A DNA stretch of 64,000 bases from Actinocorallia herbida (GTDB lineage: Bacteria > Actinomycetota > Actinomycetes > Streptosporangiales > Streptosporangiaceae). The stretch spans positions 5,642,001-5,706,000 of the forward strand of contig NZ_RJKE01000001.1 in assembly GCF_003751225.1 (NCBI RefSeq), given 5' to 3'. The notes under the pieces were generated by a model. The model was not told the DNA's origin. It saw only the letters and a program-made list of their open reading frames with translations, and made no database searches. This document shows, piece by piece, positions 42,627 to 50,975 of this stretch (positions within the stretch are counted from its first letter, which is position 1; each line of letters starts with the position of its first letter). The position numbers and the translations under genes were made by a program.

Positions 42627-44252
42627 TCACATGGGTGCCGGGGCGGCGACCCGGTCCAGCCGGGCCGCGAGCCGTCGCGCGACCGCGGCGGCCTCGCCGG
42701 CGGCGAACACCGCGGCCACGTAGCGATCGGGCCGGACCACCACGAAAGCGCCCTTGGCCGCTTCGAGCGCGGCTTCGAGCGCGCCGTCCGCGTCGGCGAC
42801 GGAGACGTGCCCGGCTCCCGTTCGCGGCATCCGGTCTCCCAGCACGACGTCGACGGCGGAGGCGCGCAGCCGTCCGTCGAAGGCCGCGAGCACCTGGTGC
42901 CAGTCCGCCGGATCGACGTCGACGCCGACGATCGCGAACCCGTCCCCGAGCACCGTGTCGGCCCGGCGCGGTCGCAGGCTGGGGGGAACCAGCACCAGCG
43001 GCTGCGGCAGCTCCCGTCCCGTCAGCTCGTGGGGCGTCCCCGCGACCACGCCGTCGGTGTACACGGCGACCGGCCGGAAACGCATTTCGGAGAGGTATCC
43101 GCGCCCGCGGGCGGTCAGCCGCATCGCGCGGACCACCAGGTCCCGGAGCAGCGCGCGAACCCTGCTCGTGGTCATGACGATCTGGCCGAGCCGCTCGGAG
43201 AACCGCACGGTCGCGAACGCGTGCGGCTTGCGCTCGGTCTCGTAGGTGTCCAGCACGCGCTCGCCGAACTCGCCGTGCCAGACCCCGGCCAGCTTCCACG
43301 CCACATTGGCGGCGTCGCGGATGCCGGAGTTCAGCCCCTGACCGGCGAACGGGGGCATCATGTGCGCCGCGTCGCCGAGCAGGAGGACTCGCCCGGCGCG
43401 CCATGCGTCGGCCACGACCGCGTTGAACGTGTACGCGGTGCACCGCTCGATCTGGTCCTCGGTGATCGGCCGGTGCCGGGACACGAGGCGGTGCACGGTG
43501 TCGAACGAAGGCCGCTCGCCCCGAACGCTCTCGTCGGGGAGCTGGAGGAATTCGTAGCGGCACCGCCCGTCCCGGCCCGGCACGACCACCGTCGGGCGAC
43601 GGGGATCGCCGTGGTGCATCCCGTACCGCTCACGATGGTGGTCGCCGACCGTGTCGACGACCAGCCAGACCTCTTCGTGGCTGGTCCCGGTCATGCCGAT
43701 CCCGCAGAGTTCGCGGACCGTGCTGCGGCCGCCGTCGCAGCCCAGCACCCAGCTCACCGGCTCCGTGCTGATCCGCGCCGAACCGACGTCGCGCAGGTAC
43801 ACGGTGACGGTCCCGTCCGGTTCTTCGGTGTACGAGACGAGTTCGGTGCCGAAGCGCACCTCGACCCCGGGCCGTTTCTCCACCGCGGCCACCAGGGCCG
43901 CCTCCAGTTCGGGCTGGGCGAACTGGTTCTTGAACGGGAAACCGCGCCGGTAGGGCGGTTTCGGGCCTCCGGCATGGAAGAGCGGCCGGTTTCGGCGGTC
44001 GAAGTATCTCGTGCCCGTGCCCGGAACCACGATCTTCAGCACGGTCTCGGCGAGGCCCGAGGCGGCGAAAGTGCGCAGCGACTCATCGTCGATGCTGATC
44101 GCTTTCGCCTCGTCGCTCGTCGTGCTCTTGCGTTCTACCACGAGGACTGGGACGTCACGCGCCGCCAGCAGGCTCGCCACGGTCAGACCGACAGGTCCGG
44201 CACCGACGACGAGCACACGGGGCGGTGTCCCGGAAGCTGCATCGATGATCAC
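42627..44252 (-). CDS. FAD-dependent aromatic monooxygenase 2, MhpA-like
   Basis: 541 residues: FAD motif GAGPVGLTVASLLAARDVPV, DG motif LGCDGGRSTVRELCG, GD motif LLLGDAAHMMPPFAGQGLNS, and a C-terminal thioredoxin-like domain (about 430-535) as in phenol hydroxylase and MhpA. MhpA hydroxylates 3-(3-hydroxyphenyl)propionate, a typical fragment of plant phenolics; other substrates are equally possible. GTG 44252 is the start (no ATG fits); the ribosome site is weak. An IclR-type box lies 41 bases upstream, so the two monooxygenases form one regulated operon. Confidence 0.86.
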   Translation of the reverse strand: MIIDAASGTPPRVLVVGAGPVGLTVASLLAARDVPVLVVERKSTTSDEAKAISIDDESLRTFAASGLAETVLKIVVPGTGTRYFDRRNRPLFHAGGPKPPYRRGFPFKNQFAQPELEAALVAAVEKRPGVEVRFGTELVSYTEEPDGTVTVYLRDVGSARISTEPVSWVLGCDGGRSTVRELCGIGMTGTSHEEVWLVVDTVGDHHRERYGMHHGDPRRPTVVVPGRDGRCRYEFLQLPDESVRGERPSFDTVHRLVSRHRPITEDQIERCTAYTFNAVVADAWRAGRVLLLGDAAHMMPPFAGQGLNSGIRDAANVAWKLAGVWHGEFGERVLDTYETERKPHAFATVRFSERLGQIVMTTSRVRALLRDLVVRAMRLTARGRGYLSEMRFRPVAVYTDGVVAGTPHELTGRELPQPLVLVPPSLRPRRADTVLGDGFAIVGVDVDPADWHQVLAAFDGRLRASAVDVVLGDRMPRTGAGHVSVADADGALEAALEAAKGAFVVVRPDRYVAAVFAAGEAAAVARRLAARLDRVAAPAPM

Positions 44253-44292
44253 GAAGAGACCGTATCGAGCAGTCCCAAAATCGGGGAAATGT

Positions 44293-44309
44293 GTCCTGAA
44301 ATACAGGAC
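44293..44309. promoter_or_regulatory. IclR-type box D, GTCCTGAAATACAGGAC
   Basis: The perfect form of the palindrome (six-base arms), 41 bases before monooxygenase 2 and just after the IclR gene 2 stop. Confidence 0.7.
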
Positions 44310-44322
44310 GCAGGCTGTGCCG

Positions 44323-45096
44323 CTAGCCGAGCGAGAGCCGGAGGGTCAGGTCTTTTGCGGCGCTGCGCACGCCCTCCTCCAGCAGCTCCGCGGAACCGGC
44401 CGGATGCTGCCTGGCGAGCGCCGCGACACTGATGGCGGCGCGGACCCGGCCGTTGCCGTCGAAGACGGGGGCCGCGATGCCGAGCACCTCGGCATCGACC
44501 TCGCCGCGCGAGACCGCCGCGCCGCTGGCCCTGATGCGCCTGAGCCGGGCCGCCAGCACTTCGGGATCGGTCACCGAGCGCTCGGTGTACCGCTCCAGGG
44601 TAGCCGTCGCGAGAAGCTCCGCCACCGTGGCGTCGTCCTCCCACGCGAGCAGCACCTCCGCGGCAGCGCCCGCGTTGAGCGCGAACACGTGGCCGGGCTC
44701 ATAGGAGATCCGGATCGGGCGGGTCGACTCGACGGCGTCCAGGCAGACCACGACGTTGCCCGACCTGCGCGTCAGCAGGACGGTCTGCTCGGTGCGTTCG
44801 GCGAGGCGGCTCATCACCGGCCGCGCCAGCTCCAGCAGGCCGGAACCGCTGCGGGCCACACGGGCCAGCTCAAGGATCTTCGGGCCCAGGCCGTAGCGCC
44901 CGTCGACCTCCTCGACGAAACCCGAAGCCGTCAGGCTCTGCAGGTAGCGGTACCCCGTGGAGCGCGCGACGCCGAGGTGCTGGGCCACCTCGGAGCCCGA
45001 CAGAGTTCGCTGCTCCTCACTGAAGAGCAGAAGGACATCAAGGGCGCGGTCGGCCGTGGAGTTGCGTTCACGGTAGCCGCCTGCACTTCCTGTCAT
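44323..45096 (-). CDS. IclR-family transcriptional regulator 2
   Basis: A 257-residue paralogue of IclR 1: winged helix with LSGSEVAQHLGVARSTGYRY and effector domain with GAAAEVLLAWEDD and GEVDAEVLGIAAPVFDGNGR. ATG 45096 (MTGSA) is preferred over ATG 45105 for parity with the paralogue. It is divergent from the FAH-family gene across box E, and followed by box D before the monooxygenases. Probably a repressor released by a pathway intermediate. Confidence 0.88.
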   Translation of the reverse strand: MTGSAGGYRERNSTADRALDVLLLFSEEQRTLSGSEVAQHLGVARSTGYRYLQSLTASGFVEEVDGRYGLGPKILELARVARSGSGLLELARPVMSRLAERTEQTVLLTRRSGNVVVCLDAVESTRPIRISYEPGHVFALNAGAAAEVLLAWEDDATVAELLATATLERYTERSVTDPEVLAARLRRIRASGAAVSRGEVDAEVLGIAAPVFDGNGRVRAAISVAALARQHPAGSAELLEEGVRSAAKDLTLRLSLG

Positions 45097-45103
45097 GCAG
45101 GAC
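45087..45103. promoter_or_regulatory. IclR-type box E, TTCCTGTCATGCAGGAC
   Basis: Arms TCCTG/CAGGA, overlapping the start codon of IclR gene 2 and lying about 70 bases before the FAH-family gene, so it can serve both directions. Confidence 0.6.
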
Positions 45104-45172
45104 ATGCTACCCAGAGATCAGCACCGTGTGCTTCGATCAGGCGAACGTCACCCCTCGACAGAAGGACCCTTC

Positions 45173-45988
45173 GTGCGCTTCGCGTCATACCTCAATGCCC
45201 TGGGAGAGCCCGCCGTCGGCCAGGTCCGCGGAGACATGGTGGCCCCGCTCGCGGACGTGTCCGCCATCGACGCCACCACCCTTCCCGGGCTCCCACAGGC
45301 CGCGACCAGCGGTGATCTTCTTCCGCTCGACTCGCTGACGCTGCTCCCGGTGGTCTCCGCGCCGGCGAAGGTCTTCTGCGTCGGCCTCAACTACGACGCC
45401 CACATCACCGAGACCAAGCGCTCGGACTCCGAATACCCCGTGCTCTTCCCCAAGTACGCGTCGAGCCTGATCGGACACGACCGGCCGATCGTGCTCCCGC
45501 CCGAATCGGCCTTCGTCGACTATGAGGCCGAACTCGCCGTCGTGATCGGCAAGGCGGGCCGGCGCATTGCCGCGTCCGAGGCGATGGCGCACGTGTTCGG
45601 GTACACGCCGGCCAACGACATCACCATGCGCGACTACCAGTACAAGACCCACCAGTGGATGCAGGGCAAGGCCTGGGACGACTCGACCCCCCTCGGCCCG
45701 GTCCTCGTCACCGCGGACGAGGTCGACGTGCACGATCTCGACATGACGCTCCTCCTCAACGGCGAGGTCATGCAGAAGACGAACACCTCGAAGCTCATCT
45801 TCGACATCCCCACCCTGATCGCCACCATCTCGGAGTTCACCGCCCTGACCCCCGGTGACGTCATCCTCACCGGCACTCCCGGCGGAGTCGGCTACCGGCG
45901 CGATCCCCAGGTCCGCCTCCAGGACGGCGACACCGTGGAAGTGTCCATCTCCGGCCTCGGCACGCTGCGCAACCACGTCTCAGCGTGA
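45173..45988 (+). CDS. Fumarylacetoacetate hydrolase family protein
   Basis: 271 residues; FAH-superfamily enzymes hydrolyse, isomerise, hydrate or decarboxylate ring-cleavage products. The C-terminal catalytic domain (about 65-265) shows AKVFCVGLNYDAH, the metal ligand region DYEAELAVVIGKAGRRI, ANDITMRDYQYKTHQWMQGK, DDSTPLGP and GTPGGVG. GAAGGA lies 6 bases before GTG 45173. It is the only gene of the second module on the + strand here and shares a promoter region with IclR gene 2. It would act after extradiol cleavage by a VOC enzyme (inference). Confidence 0.9.
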   Translation: MRFASYLNALGEPAVGQVRGDMVAPLADVSAIDATTLPGLPQAATSGDLLPLDSLTLLPVVSAPAKVFCVGLNYDAHITETKRSDSEYPVLFPKYASSLIGHDRPIVLPPESAFVDYEAELAVVIGKAGRRIAASEAMAHVFGYTPANDITMRDYQYKTHQWMQGKAWDDSTPLGPVLVTADEVDVHDLDMTLLLNGEVMQKTNTSKLIFDIPTLIATISEFTALTPGDVILTGTPGGVGYRRDPQVRLQDGDTVEVSISGLGTLRNHVSA

Positions 45989-46002
45989 CCCCGACCACGG
46001 GG
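45989..46002 (+). terminator. Short hairpin after the FAH-family gene
   Basis: CCCCG-ACCA-CGGGG begins directly after the stop codon. Weak but well placed. Confidence 0.35.
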
Positions 46003-46014
46003 ACTGTTCCGCGA
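46000..46014 (+). repeat. 15-base direct repeat, copy 1
   Basis: GGGACTGTTCCGCGA, repeated exactly at 46146-46160. The second copy marks the exact point where permease homology begins. Confidence 0.6.
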
Positions 46015-46046
46015 AGGGTGTGCCTCAGAGAATCCGAGGAGACGCC

Positions 46047-46145
46047 ATGAGCGAGGATCCCCCCGTGATCGTGGAGGCCGGTCTGTCCGATTCGCGGCAG
46101 GACAAGAACAAGGTTCAGGACGAGCAGCGGGCGCTGGAAGGTTCC
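46047..46145 (+). pseudogene. N-terminal stub of an unidentified protein
   Basis: ATG 46047 has an excellent ribosome site (GAGGAG) and opens MSEDPPVIVEAGLSDSRQDK; about 33 residues later the second direct repeat is reached and the sequence changes to permease remnant. The gene has lost its 3' part. The family is not recognised. Confidence 0.45.
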
Positions 46146-46160
46146 GGGACTGTTCCGCGA
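46146..46160 (+). repeat. 15-base direct repeat, copy 2
   Basis: Exact copy of 46000-46014 at the junction between the stub gene and the permease remnant. Confidence 0.6.
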
Positions 46161-47510
46161 CGGGCGTCGCGGTCTTCGGGGTGCTGTCGGCCTCCTACCG
46201 CGCGGCGCGGGTGCGCCCGCTGGACGCCCTGCGCGACGCCCCGCGTGCCAGCCGCGTGATGGCCGCCCGCCGCTGGCTGTCGGGTGTGTCCGCGCTCGCC
46301 CCTGACCGTCGTGCTCGTTGCGGCAGGGCACGGGGCGGATCTGCTGATCGCGATGGCCGTCTCGGTCTTCGGATCGATCGCCCTCAGCGCGTTGAGCCCG
46401 CTGGCCGTTCCCCTGGCCGGCCGGCTCCTGGGGACGCTGCTGCGGGCGAGCGCTCTCGGCGGGCTGGCGCAGGCCGACCTGCGTGACGCGACACGGCGCA
46501 GCGCCTCGACGGCCGCGCCCGTCATCGTCCTGGTCGGCCTGCTGGCCGGCCTGACCGGTGCGCTGAACTCGCTCGCCCGCGCCACCGGCGCCGACCTCCA
46601 GCGCATCACCGCCGCCTACCTGGTGGTCACGTCGACCGGCGCGGCCGCGGCCCGGCTCCCCCGGATCCCCGGTATCTCCCTGGCCTCCCCGCAAAGCCAG
46701 GTGGAGATTTCGGTGACGTCCCGCCACCGGGTGGGCCACCGCTCCTACCTGCGGACCCACCATGCGGGGATCACCGCGGTCGACGCCGCCGGCTACCGGC
46801 GCACCCACCGCCTCGCCCTGCGCTCCGGCTCCCTGGAAGCACTCCACGGCCGCAGCATCGCCATCGGCCCACGGCTCGCCGCCCAAGGCGTGCGGGGCGG
46901 CACGGTCACGGCGCGGATCGGCCCCCGCAAGGTCGAACTGCGCCTCGTCGCGCGCCTACCGGAGGTCCTGGAGAACGGCAGCGACGACTTCCTGGTGCCG
47001 CGCGACCTGCTTCCCGCCGCGACGCTCGCCGAAGCGCCGACCGAGACCCTGGTCCAGATCGCCCCCGGCGTATCACCGCAGGCCGTCGCCGCACGGATCC
47101 GCGCCGCCGGGATCGGCGAGGTGCGCACCCTCGGCCCATGGGCCGACGCCAGGGTGGCGGTCCAGCAGCGCGGCACCATGGGGATCGTGGCCGTCCTGAT
47201 GGGCAGGTCCGGCCTTTACGCCGCGATCGCGATGATCAACGCCGTCGTGGTCGCCGCCGCCGAACGGCGCGCGGAGTTCGCCGTCGCCCGCGCCACCGGG
47301 CTGACGCGCGGCCGGGTCGTCCGGATGGCCGTCCTCGAGTCCGCCGCGGTCACCCTCATCGGCGCGCTCCTGGGAGCCCTGGTCACCGCGGCCGCGCTGG
47401 CGGGTTTCCATCCGGGACGAGAAGGCGTGCGCGTCCTCGCCGTGCCCTGGGCCCTCCTCGGCCTGCTGATCGCGGCCTCACTCGCCGTCACCGGCGCCCT
47501 GACCGCGACC
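46161..47510 (+). pseudogene. FtsX-type ABC transporter permease, 5'-truncated and frameshifted
   Basis: The reading starts mid-protein (FGVLSASYRAARVRPLDALR), shifts frame near 46300, then continues as a large FtsX/MacB-type permease: a helix around VLVGLLAGLTGALNSLARAT, an extracellular domain, and C-terminal helices with GLYAAIAMINAVVVAAAERR and RAEFAVARATGLTRGRVVRM. The N-terminal half and the partner ATPase are missing and the end is fused to unrelated sequence. The long second frame may still be open but cannot make a whole transporter. Confidence 0.75.
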
Positions 47511-47870
47511 GGAGACGGATGCCGCGATTTCGGCCGCGACAGGGGCGAAGACCTCGGTCGCGCCGATACCGGCGCCGCCGGCCGGGTAGGCCCGGTCCGT
47601 CACCGAAGCCGTGGTGTTGCCAGGGGCATGCAGGCCGGCGATGGGGGCCGTCGCGGTGGAGGATCTGTGAGTGCTCATCGCGCGGAAAGCCGCCGCTCGT
47701 GCCGACGTCGCCGGGGAAGATCTGGACGGCGTAGAACGGTGCCGTGTCCTCGGCGGCGAAGGCGACGGAACCGCTCTACCGGGACCTCCATCGACTCCGG
47801 CGGGATGCCGCGCTGCGCGGAGAGCGTGTCGGCGCGCTTGATGGGGCCTCTTGCCGCGCCGGTCCCTGTT
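47500..47870 (-). pseudogene. KstD-like FAD-binding dehydrogenase remnant
   Basis: Across three frames one can read RADTLSAQRGIPPESMEVPV, then APFYAVQIFPGDVGTSGGF, then LHAPGNTTASVTDRAYPAGG and GAGIGATEVFAPVAAEIAA, in the order expected for the C-terminal part of 3-ketosteroid dehydrogenase / fumarate-reductase-type flavoproteins. It has at least two frameshifts and lacks the rest of the gene. Confidence 0.6.
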
Positions 47871-48047
47871 CCTCCGGGCCCGCCCGGTGAACGGCGGCCC
47901 CATCTGACCGATCCGGCGTGCACGGCCCAGCTGATCGCCCTGGCCGTCGACCGGCCCCGCGACGGCGGCCCCGGAGATCAGAGCCGCCGTCTCAGGTTCC
48001 GGCACGGGTGTGGTCCTTCGGCCGGTGCCCGGCGGGCGCCGTCGGCG

Positions 48048-49373
48048 CTACAGGTGGAACCGGGAGACGAAGTCCCAGATGACGGCGTTGGCGTCGATGT
48101 CGTAGGTGGTTCCCCCGAGGAAGGGGCCGAGGAACGGGGTGCCGCCGGGCCAGTTGTGACCGCCGCCCTCGATCGTGTAAAGGATCACGGGTGCGCTCGC
48201 GGGGCAGTCCCGGTAGTCGCGGCGGGTGACCGTGGTGTTGTCGCCGGGGTCGAGGTCGGGCAGGTCGGTGTCGGTGCCGGTGGCGGCGCATCCATTGTTC
48301 CGCGCCCAGAAGTCGGCGGACTCCGGGGCCTGCGCGTAGGGGACGACGAAGTCCCCGTCGCCGTGGATGAGGGCGATCGGGACAGGCCGACCGGGGTGGC
48401 AGGCGTCCCGGGCCGCCTGGTCGGAGAGCTGGCCCGAGACCGGGGCGTACGCGGCGAAGCGCTGGTTCTCGCAGGCCATCTTGCTGGTGAAGAATCCGCC
48501 GTTGCTCATGCCGGAGGCGTAGAGACGGTCGGGGTCGGCGTTGAACCGCTGGACGAGGATGTCCTGGAGCGCGGCGACGAAGCCCGGGTCGTCGACGTCA
48601 GGGCTCGTCGAGCCGGCGGGGACTCCCTGCCAGCCCTGGCCGTAGTGCTCGGGCGTGACCATGATGAAACCGCGGGTCTGGGCGTAGTCGGCCATCCGGC
48701 CGTAGAACTCGGCGATCGAGGGGGCTTCGAGCAGGCCGGGGAAGTGGAACAGCACGGGACGCGGCGTGCCGTCGTAGTCGTCGGGCAGCCGGAGTACGGC
48801 GCTCCGCTCCTGGCCGGCGTGGGTGATGCGGATCGCGTGGTCACCGGGATCGGGCCGACGGTCGAGCAGGGTGAAGCCGACCTTCTGGGTCGTGGACCGG
48901 GTTCCCCGCCGGACGGTGCCGTTCGCCTGCCAGGTGATCGTCCCGTCCACCGGGCTGGTGACGTTGCCGGAGACGTTCGCGGTGATCTGCACCTGCGCCT
49001 GCGGGTCGTTCAGGGCGAAGGTACCGGACAGGCCGAAGATGCCGTTACGGCTGATCTTGAGGTCGACGGTGGCGGTGCCTCCGGACGCCCCGGGGAGGGT
49101 GGCCGTGCCCTGGACCTTGTCGGTCTCGTAGTCGAAGACGCGGTCCGTGACGCTGATGCCGCCGGTGAGGTCGCCTTCGAGCCGGTAGGCGGGAGTGCCC
49201 GCCGCGGTGATGGTGAGGTGGTCGCTCAGCGGCGGGGCGGCCTGGGCCGCCGGGAGCGGAAGCAGCGCCACAGCGACTACGGCCATGGTGGGAAGGGCCA
49301 CCGTCCTGGCGGCTCGGGCTCTTGCGGTTTCCGGGTCGGGATTCGACATCCGGCGCGGGGGGTGGGATCTCAC
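48048..49373 (-). CDS. Secreted alpha/beta hydrolase, PHB-depolymerase/feruloyl-esterase-like
   Basis: A secreted esterase of 441 residues. GTG 49373 is chosen because GGAAGG precedes it; the N-terminus ends in a hydrophobic stretch and AQA-A cleavage site near residue 46. A beta-rich domain (about 50-165) precedes the catalytic domain (about 185-440). Ser290 sits in SGMSNGG, Asp in IHGDGDFVVPY, His in GGGHNWPGG: the LpqC/polyhydroxybutyrate-depolymerase layout shared with some feruloyl esterases. Freeing hydroxycinnamates from plant cell wall would suit the neighbourhood, but a polyester substrate is equally possible. Confidence 0.82.
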   Translation of the reverse strand: MRSHPPRRMSNPDPETARARAARTVALPTMAVVAVALLPLPAAQAAPPLSDHLTITAAGTPAYRLEGDLTGGISVTDRVFDYETDKVQGTATLPGASGGTATVDLKISRNGIFGLSGTFALNDPQAQVQITANVSGNVTSPVDGTITWQANGTVRRGTRSTTQKVGFTLLDRRPDPGDHAIRITHAGQERSAVLRLPDDYDGTPRPVLFHFPGLLEAPSIAEFYGRMADYAQTRGFIMVTPEHYGQGWQGVPAGSTSPDVDDPGFVAALQDILVQRFNADPDRLYASGMSNGGFFTSKMACENQRFAAYAPVSGQLSDQAARDACHPGRPVPIALIHGDGDFVVPYAQAPESADFWARNNGCAATGTDTDLPDLDPGDNTTVTRRDYRDCPASAPVILYTIEGGGHNWPGGTPFLGPFLGGTTYDIDANAVIWDFVSRFHL

Positions 49374-49632
49374 GCGGCCTTCCTTCGCTGGAGGGTGCGC
49401 CGGCCGAAGTGCCCTCGGTACTCGTCGTCCGTCTCGCTCGGGCTGCCGGCGCACGATGAGGCTAAGCGCATGCTCAGCACCGGGCACTGAACGAATGTCA
49501 GATTCGGGTCCTTGGAAGTTGTACTTAATGATGAGTCTGCGGAATTTCCCAGGTGGGAGGGTTCCCGCTCCCTGTCGAGAAGAAGGCGTGCGCGCAAGGC
49601 GATCTGCATCGAGAAGCGCCGGTCGGGGTCCT

Positions 49633-49932
49633 CTAGACGGTCGCCGCAGAGAGATCCTGGAGCTTCCTCAGCCGGTAACGGACGGTCTGGGGATGGACGC
49701 GAAGGTAGGCCGCGATCCCGGGCACGTTGCGCCCCGCGAGGAGGGTCAGAAGGGTCTCGGCGAGCGGTCCGCGCCGGTTGCTACGCCCGCACCAAGCCGG
49801 GCCTACCTGGTCTCGGACGGAAGCATGCGGTTCCCGTAGCGCGGACTCAGAGGTGATGTCCACCGCGGCGGATTCGACGCGAGCGCCGGTCTCGGCCGCG
49901 ATGGCGGCCGCGGCCGCGGTGTCCCCGTTCAA
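49633..49932 (-). pseudogene. Chimeric remnant: SDR piece fused to a PucR C-terminus
   Basis: One short open frame joins a short-chain-dehydrogenase-like piece (NGDTAAAAAIAAETGARVES, AAVDITSESALRE) to the helix-turn-helix end of a PucR regulator (LLAGRNVPGIAAYLRVHPQT, VRYRLRKLQDL). Neither part could work alone. The 260 bases between it and the esterase gene hold nothing recognisable. Confidence 0.6.
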
Positions 49933-49968
49933 CGACGGAACAGCCCCATCCGTGCCGCCGGGGGAAGA

Positions 49969-50646
49969 TCAGGTCGATGGAGATGGTCCGAGGCTTGGGG
50001 CCGCGTTCTGCGGGACGTGGTCTCCGAGCCCCTTGCCGTCGGTGGTGATGGCGCGGGCAAGGCGGTCCAAGTGGGAGTGGGTCGCGGCGAGTAGGTCGAT
50101 GGTGCCGCCGCTGAGAACCCATTGCAGTTGGAGGCCGTCGCTGATGGCGATGCAGTCACGGGCAATGGCTGTGCAGTCTGTGTCCGGACGGAACTCGCCG
50201 CTGTCCACGGCACGTTGCAGCTGAGCGGCAAGGCCGTTGATGGCGTTGTCGTAGCGTTCGGCGAAGAGTTTGTGGGCCGGGCTGGAGGTGTTCGCGGCTT
50301 CGGCCGAGACGAGAACGAAGAGTTCCATGAGGCCCGGCTCGGCGAGTTGACGCTCGGTCAGTTCGAGAAGCTTGCGGAGTACGTCGAGACCGGACGCCTC
50401 GGTATTCGTCTCGTCGATCCATTGCGCGGCGATGACGATGCGGCGTTCGACGACGGCGAGCAGCAGGTGTTTCTTGGAGGGAAAATGGTGTAGCAGTCCG
50501 CCCTCGGTGATGCCGACGTCGGCGGCGATGCGCGTCATCGCGGTCTTGTGGTAGCCGCTCCTGGCGAAGTGTCGGGTGGCGGCTACCAGGATCGCTTCCC
50601 GTCGGGCGATTCCTACACGGTAGCTACCTGCTGAGCGCCTAGGCAT
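49969..50646 (-). CDS. TetR-family transcriptional regulator
   Basis: 225 residues: N-terminal TetR helix-turn-helix (about 15-60, HKTAMTRIAADVGITEGGLL followed by HHFPSKKHLLLAVVE) and a helical ligand domain. ATG 50646 is preferred; a GTG three codons earlier is possible, neither with a clear ribosome site. It lies downstream of the rhamnosidase/sugar-transporter operon on the same strand and may control it, though a hairpin separates them. Confidence 0.87.
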   Translation of the reverse strand: MPRRSAGSYRVGIARREAILVAATRHFARSGYHKTAMTRIAADVGITEGGLLHHFPSKKHLLLAVVERRIVIAAQWIDETNTEASGLDVLRKLLELTERQLAEPGLMELFVLVSAEAANTSSPAHKLFAERYDNAINGLAAQLQRAVDSGEFRPDTDCTAIARDCIAISDGLQLQWVLSGGTIDLLAATHSHLDRLARAITTDGKGLGDHVPQNAAPSLGPSPST

Positions 50647-50679
50647 ATTTGTCACGGTAGCGCACCGTGCATCGAGGGG

Positions 50680-50710
50680 AGCCGGCCGGAGGTCCGGCCG
50701 GCTTCTTCTG
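50680..50710. terminator. Hairpin terminator between the rhamnosidase gene and the TetR gene
   Basis: Eleven-base arms AGCCGGCCGGA and complement around GG, followed by TTCTTCTG on the + strand. The remaining 50711-50975 shows only weak coding character with no recognised family. Confidence 0.6.
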
Positions 50711-50975
50711 TGTCATCCGACATTTTCGCCGTTAATGTCACGGAGGTGCGCTTCGTCGCCGGTCGAGTGGGCGAGCGCTCCCAGCGGCACGCTGATGAAG
50801 CCGACTCCACATGGGCGGTGAGGCCGGCGTGTGCGCCGTCCGGCACCGGGGTGAGGGTGGCCTGGAACGACGCCTCGAACTGCGACAGCCGAAGGACGAC
50901 GGCCGAGGCAGGTCCTGCCGGGTTGTGCGGCGCGGGTTCGAAGGGCCCCGGAGCGAGCTGCCGCGGGCACAGTCC

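Noticed and set aside
40524-44432. Very long + strand frame of about 1300 codons
   Set aside because: It lies opposite an IclR gene and two FAD monooxygenases with perfect motifs; its composition is that of an antisense shadow in high-GC DNA.
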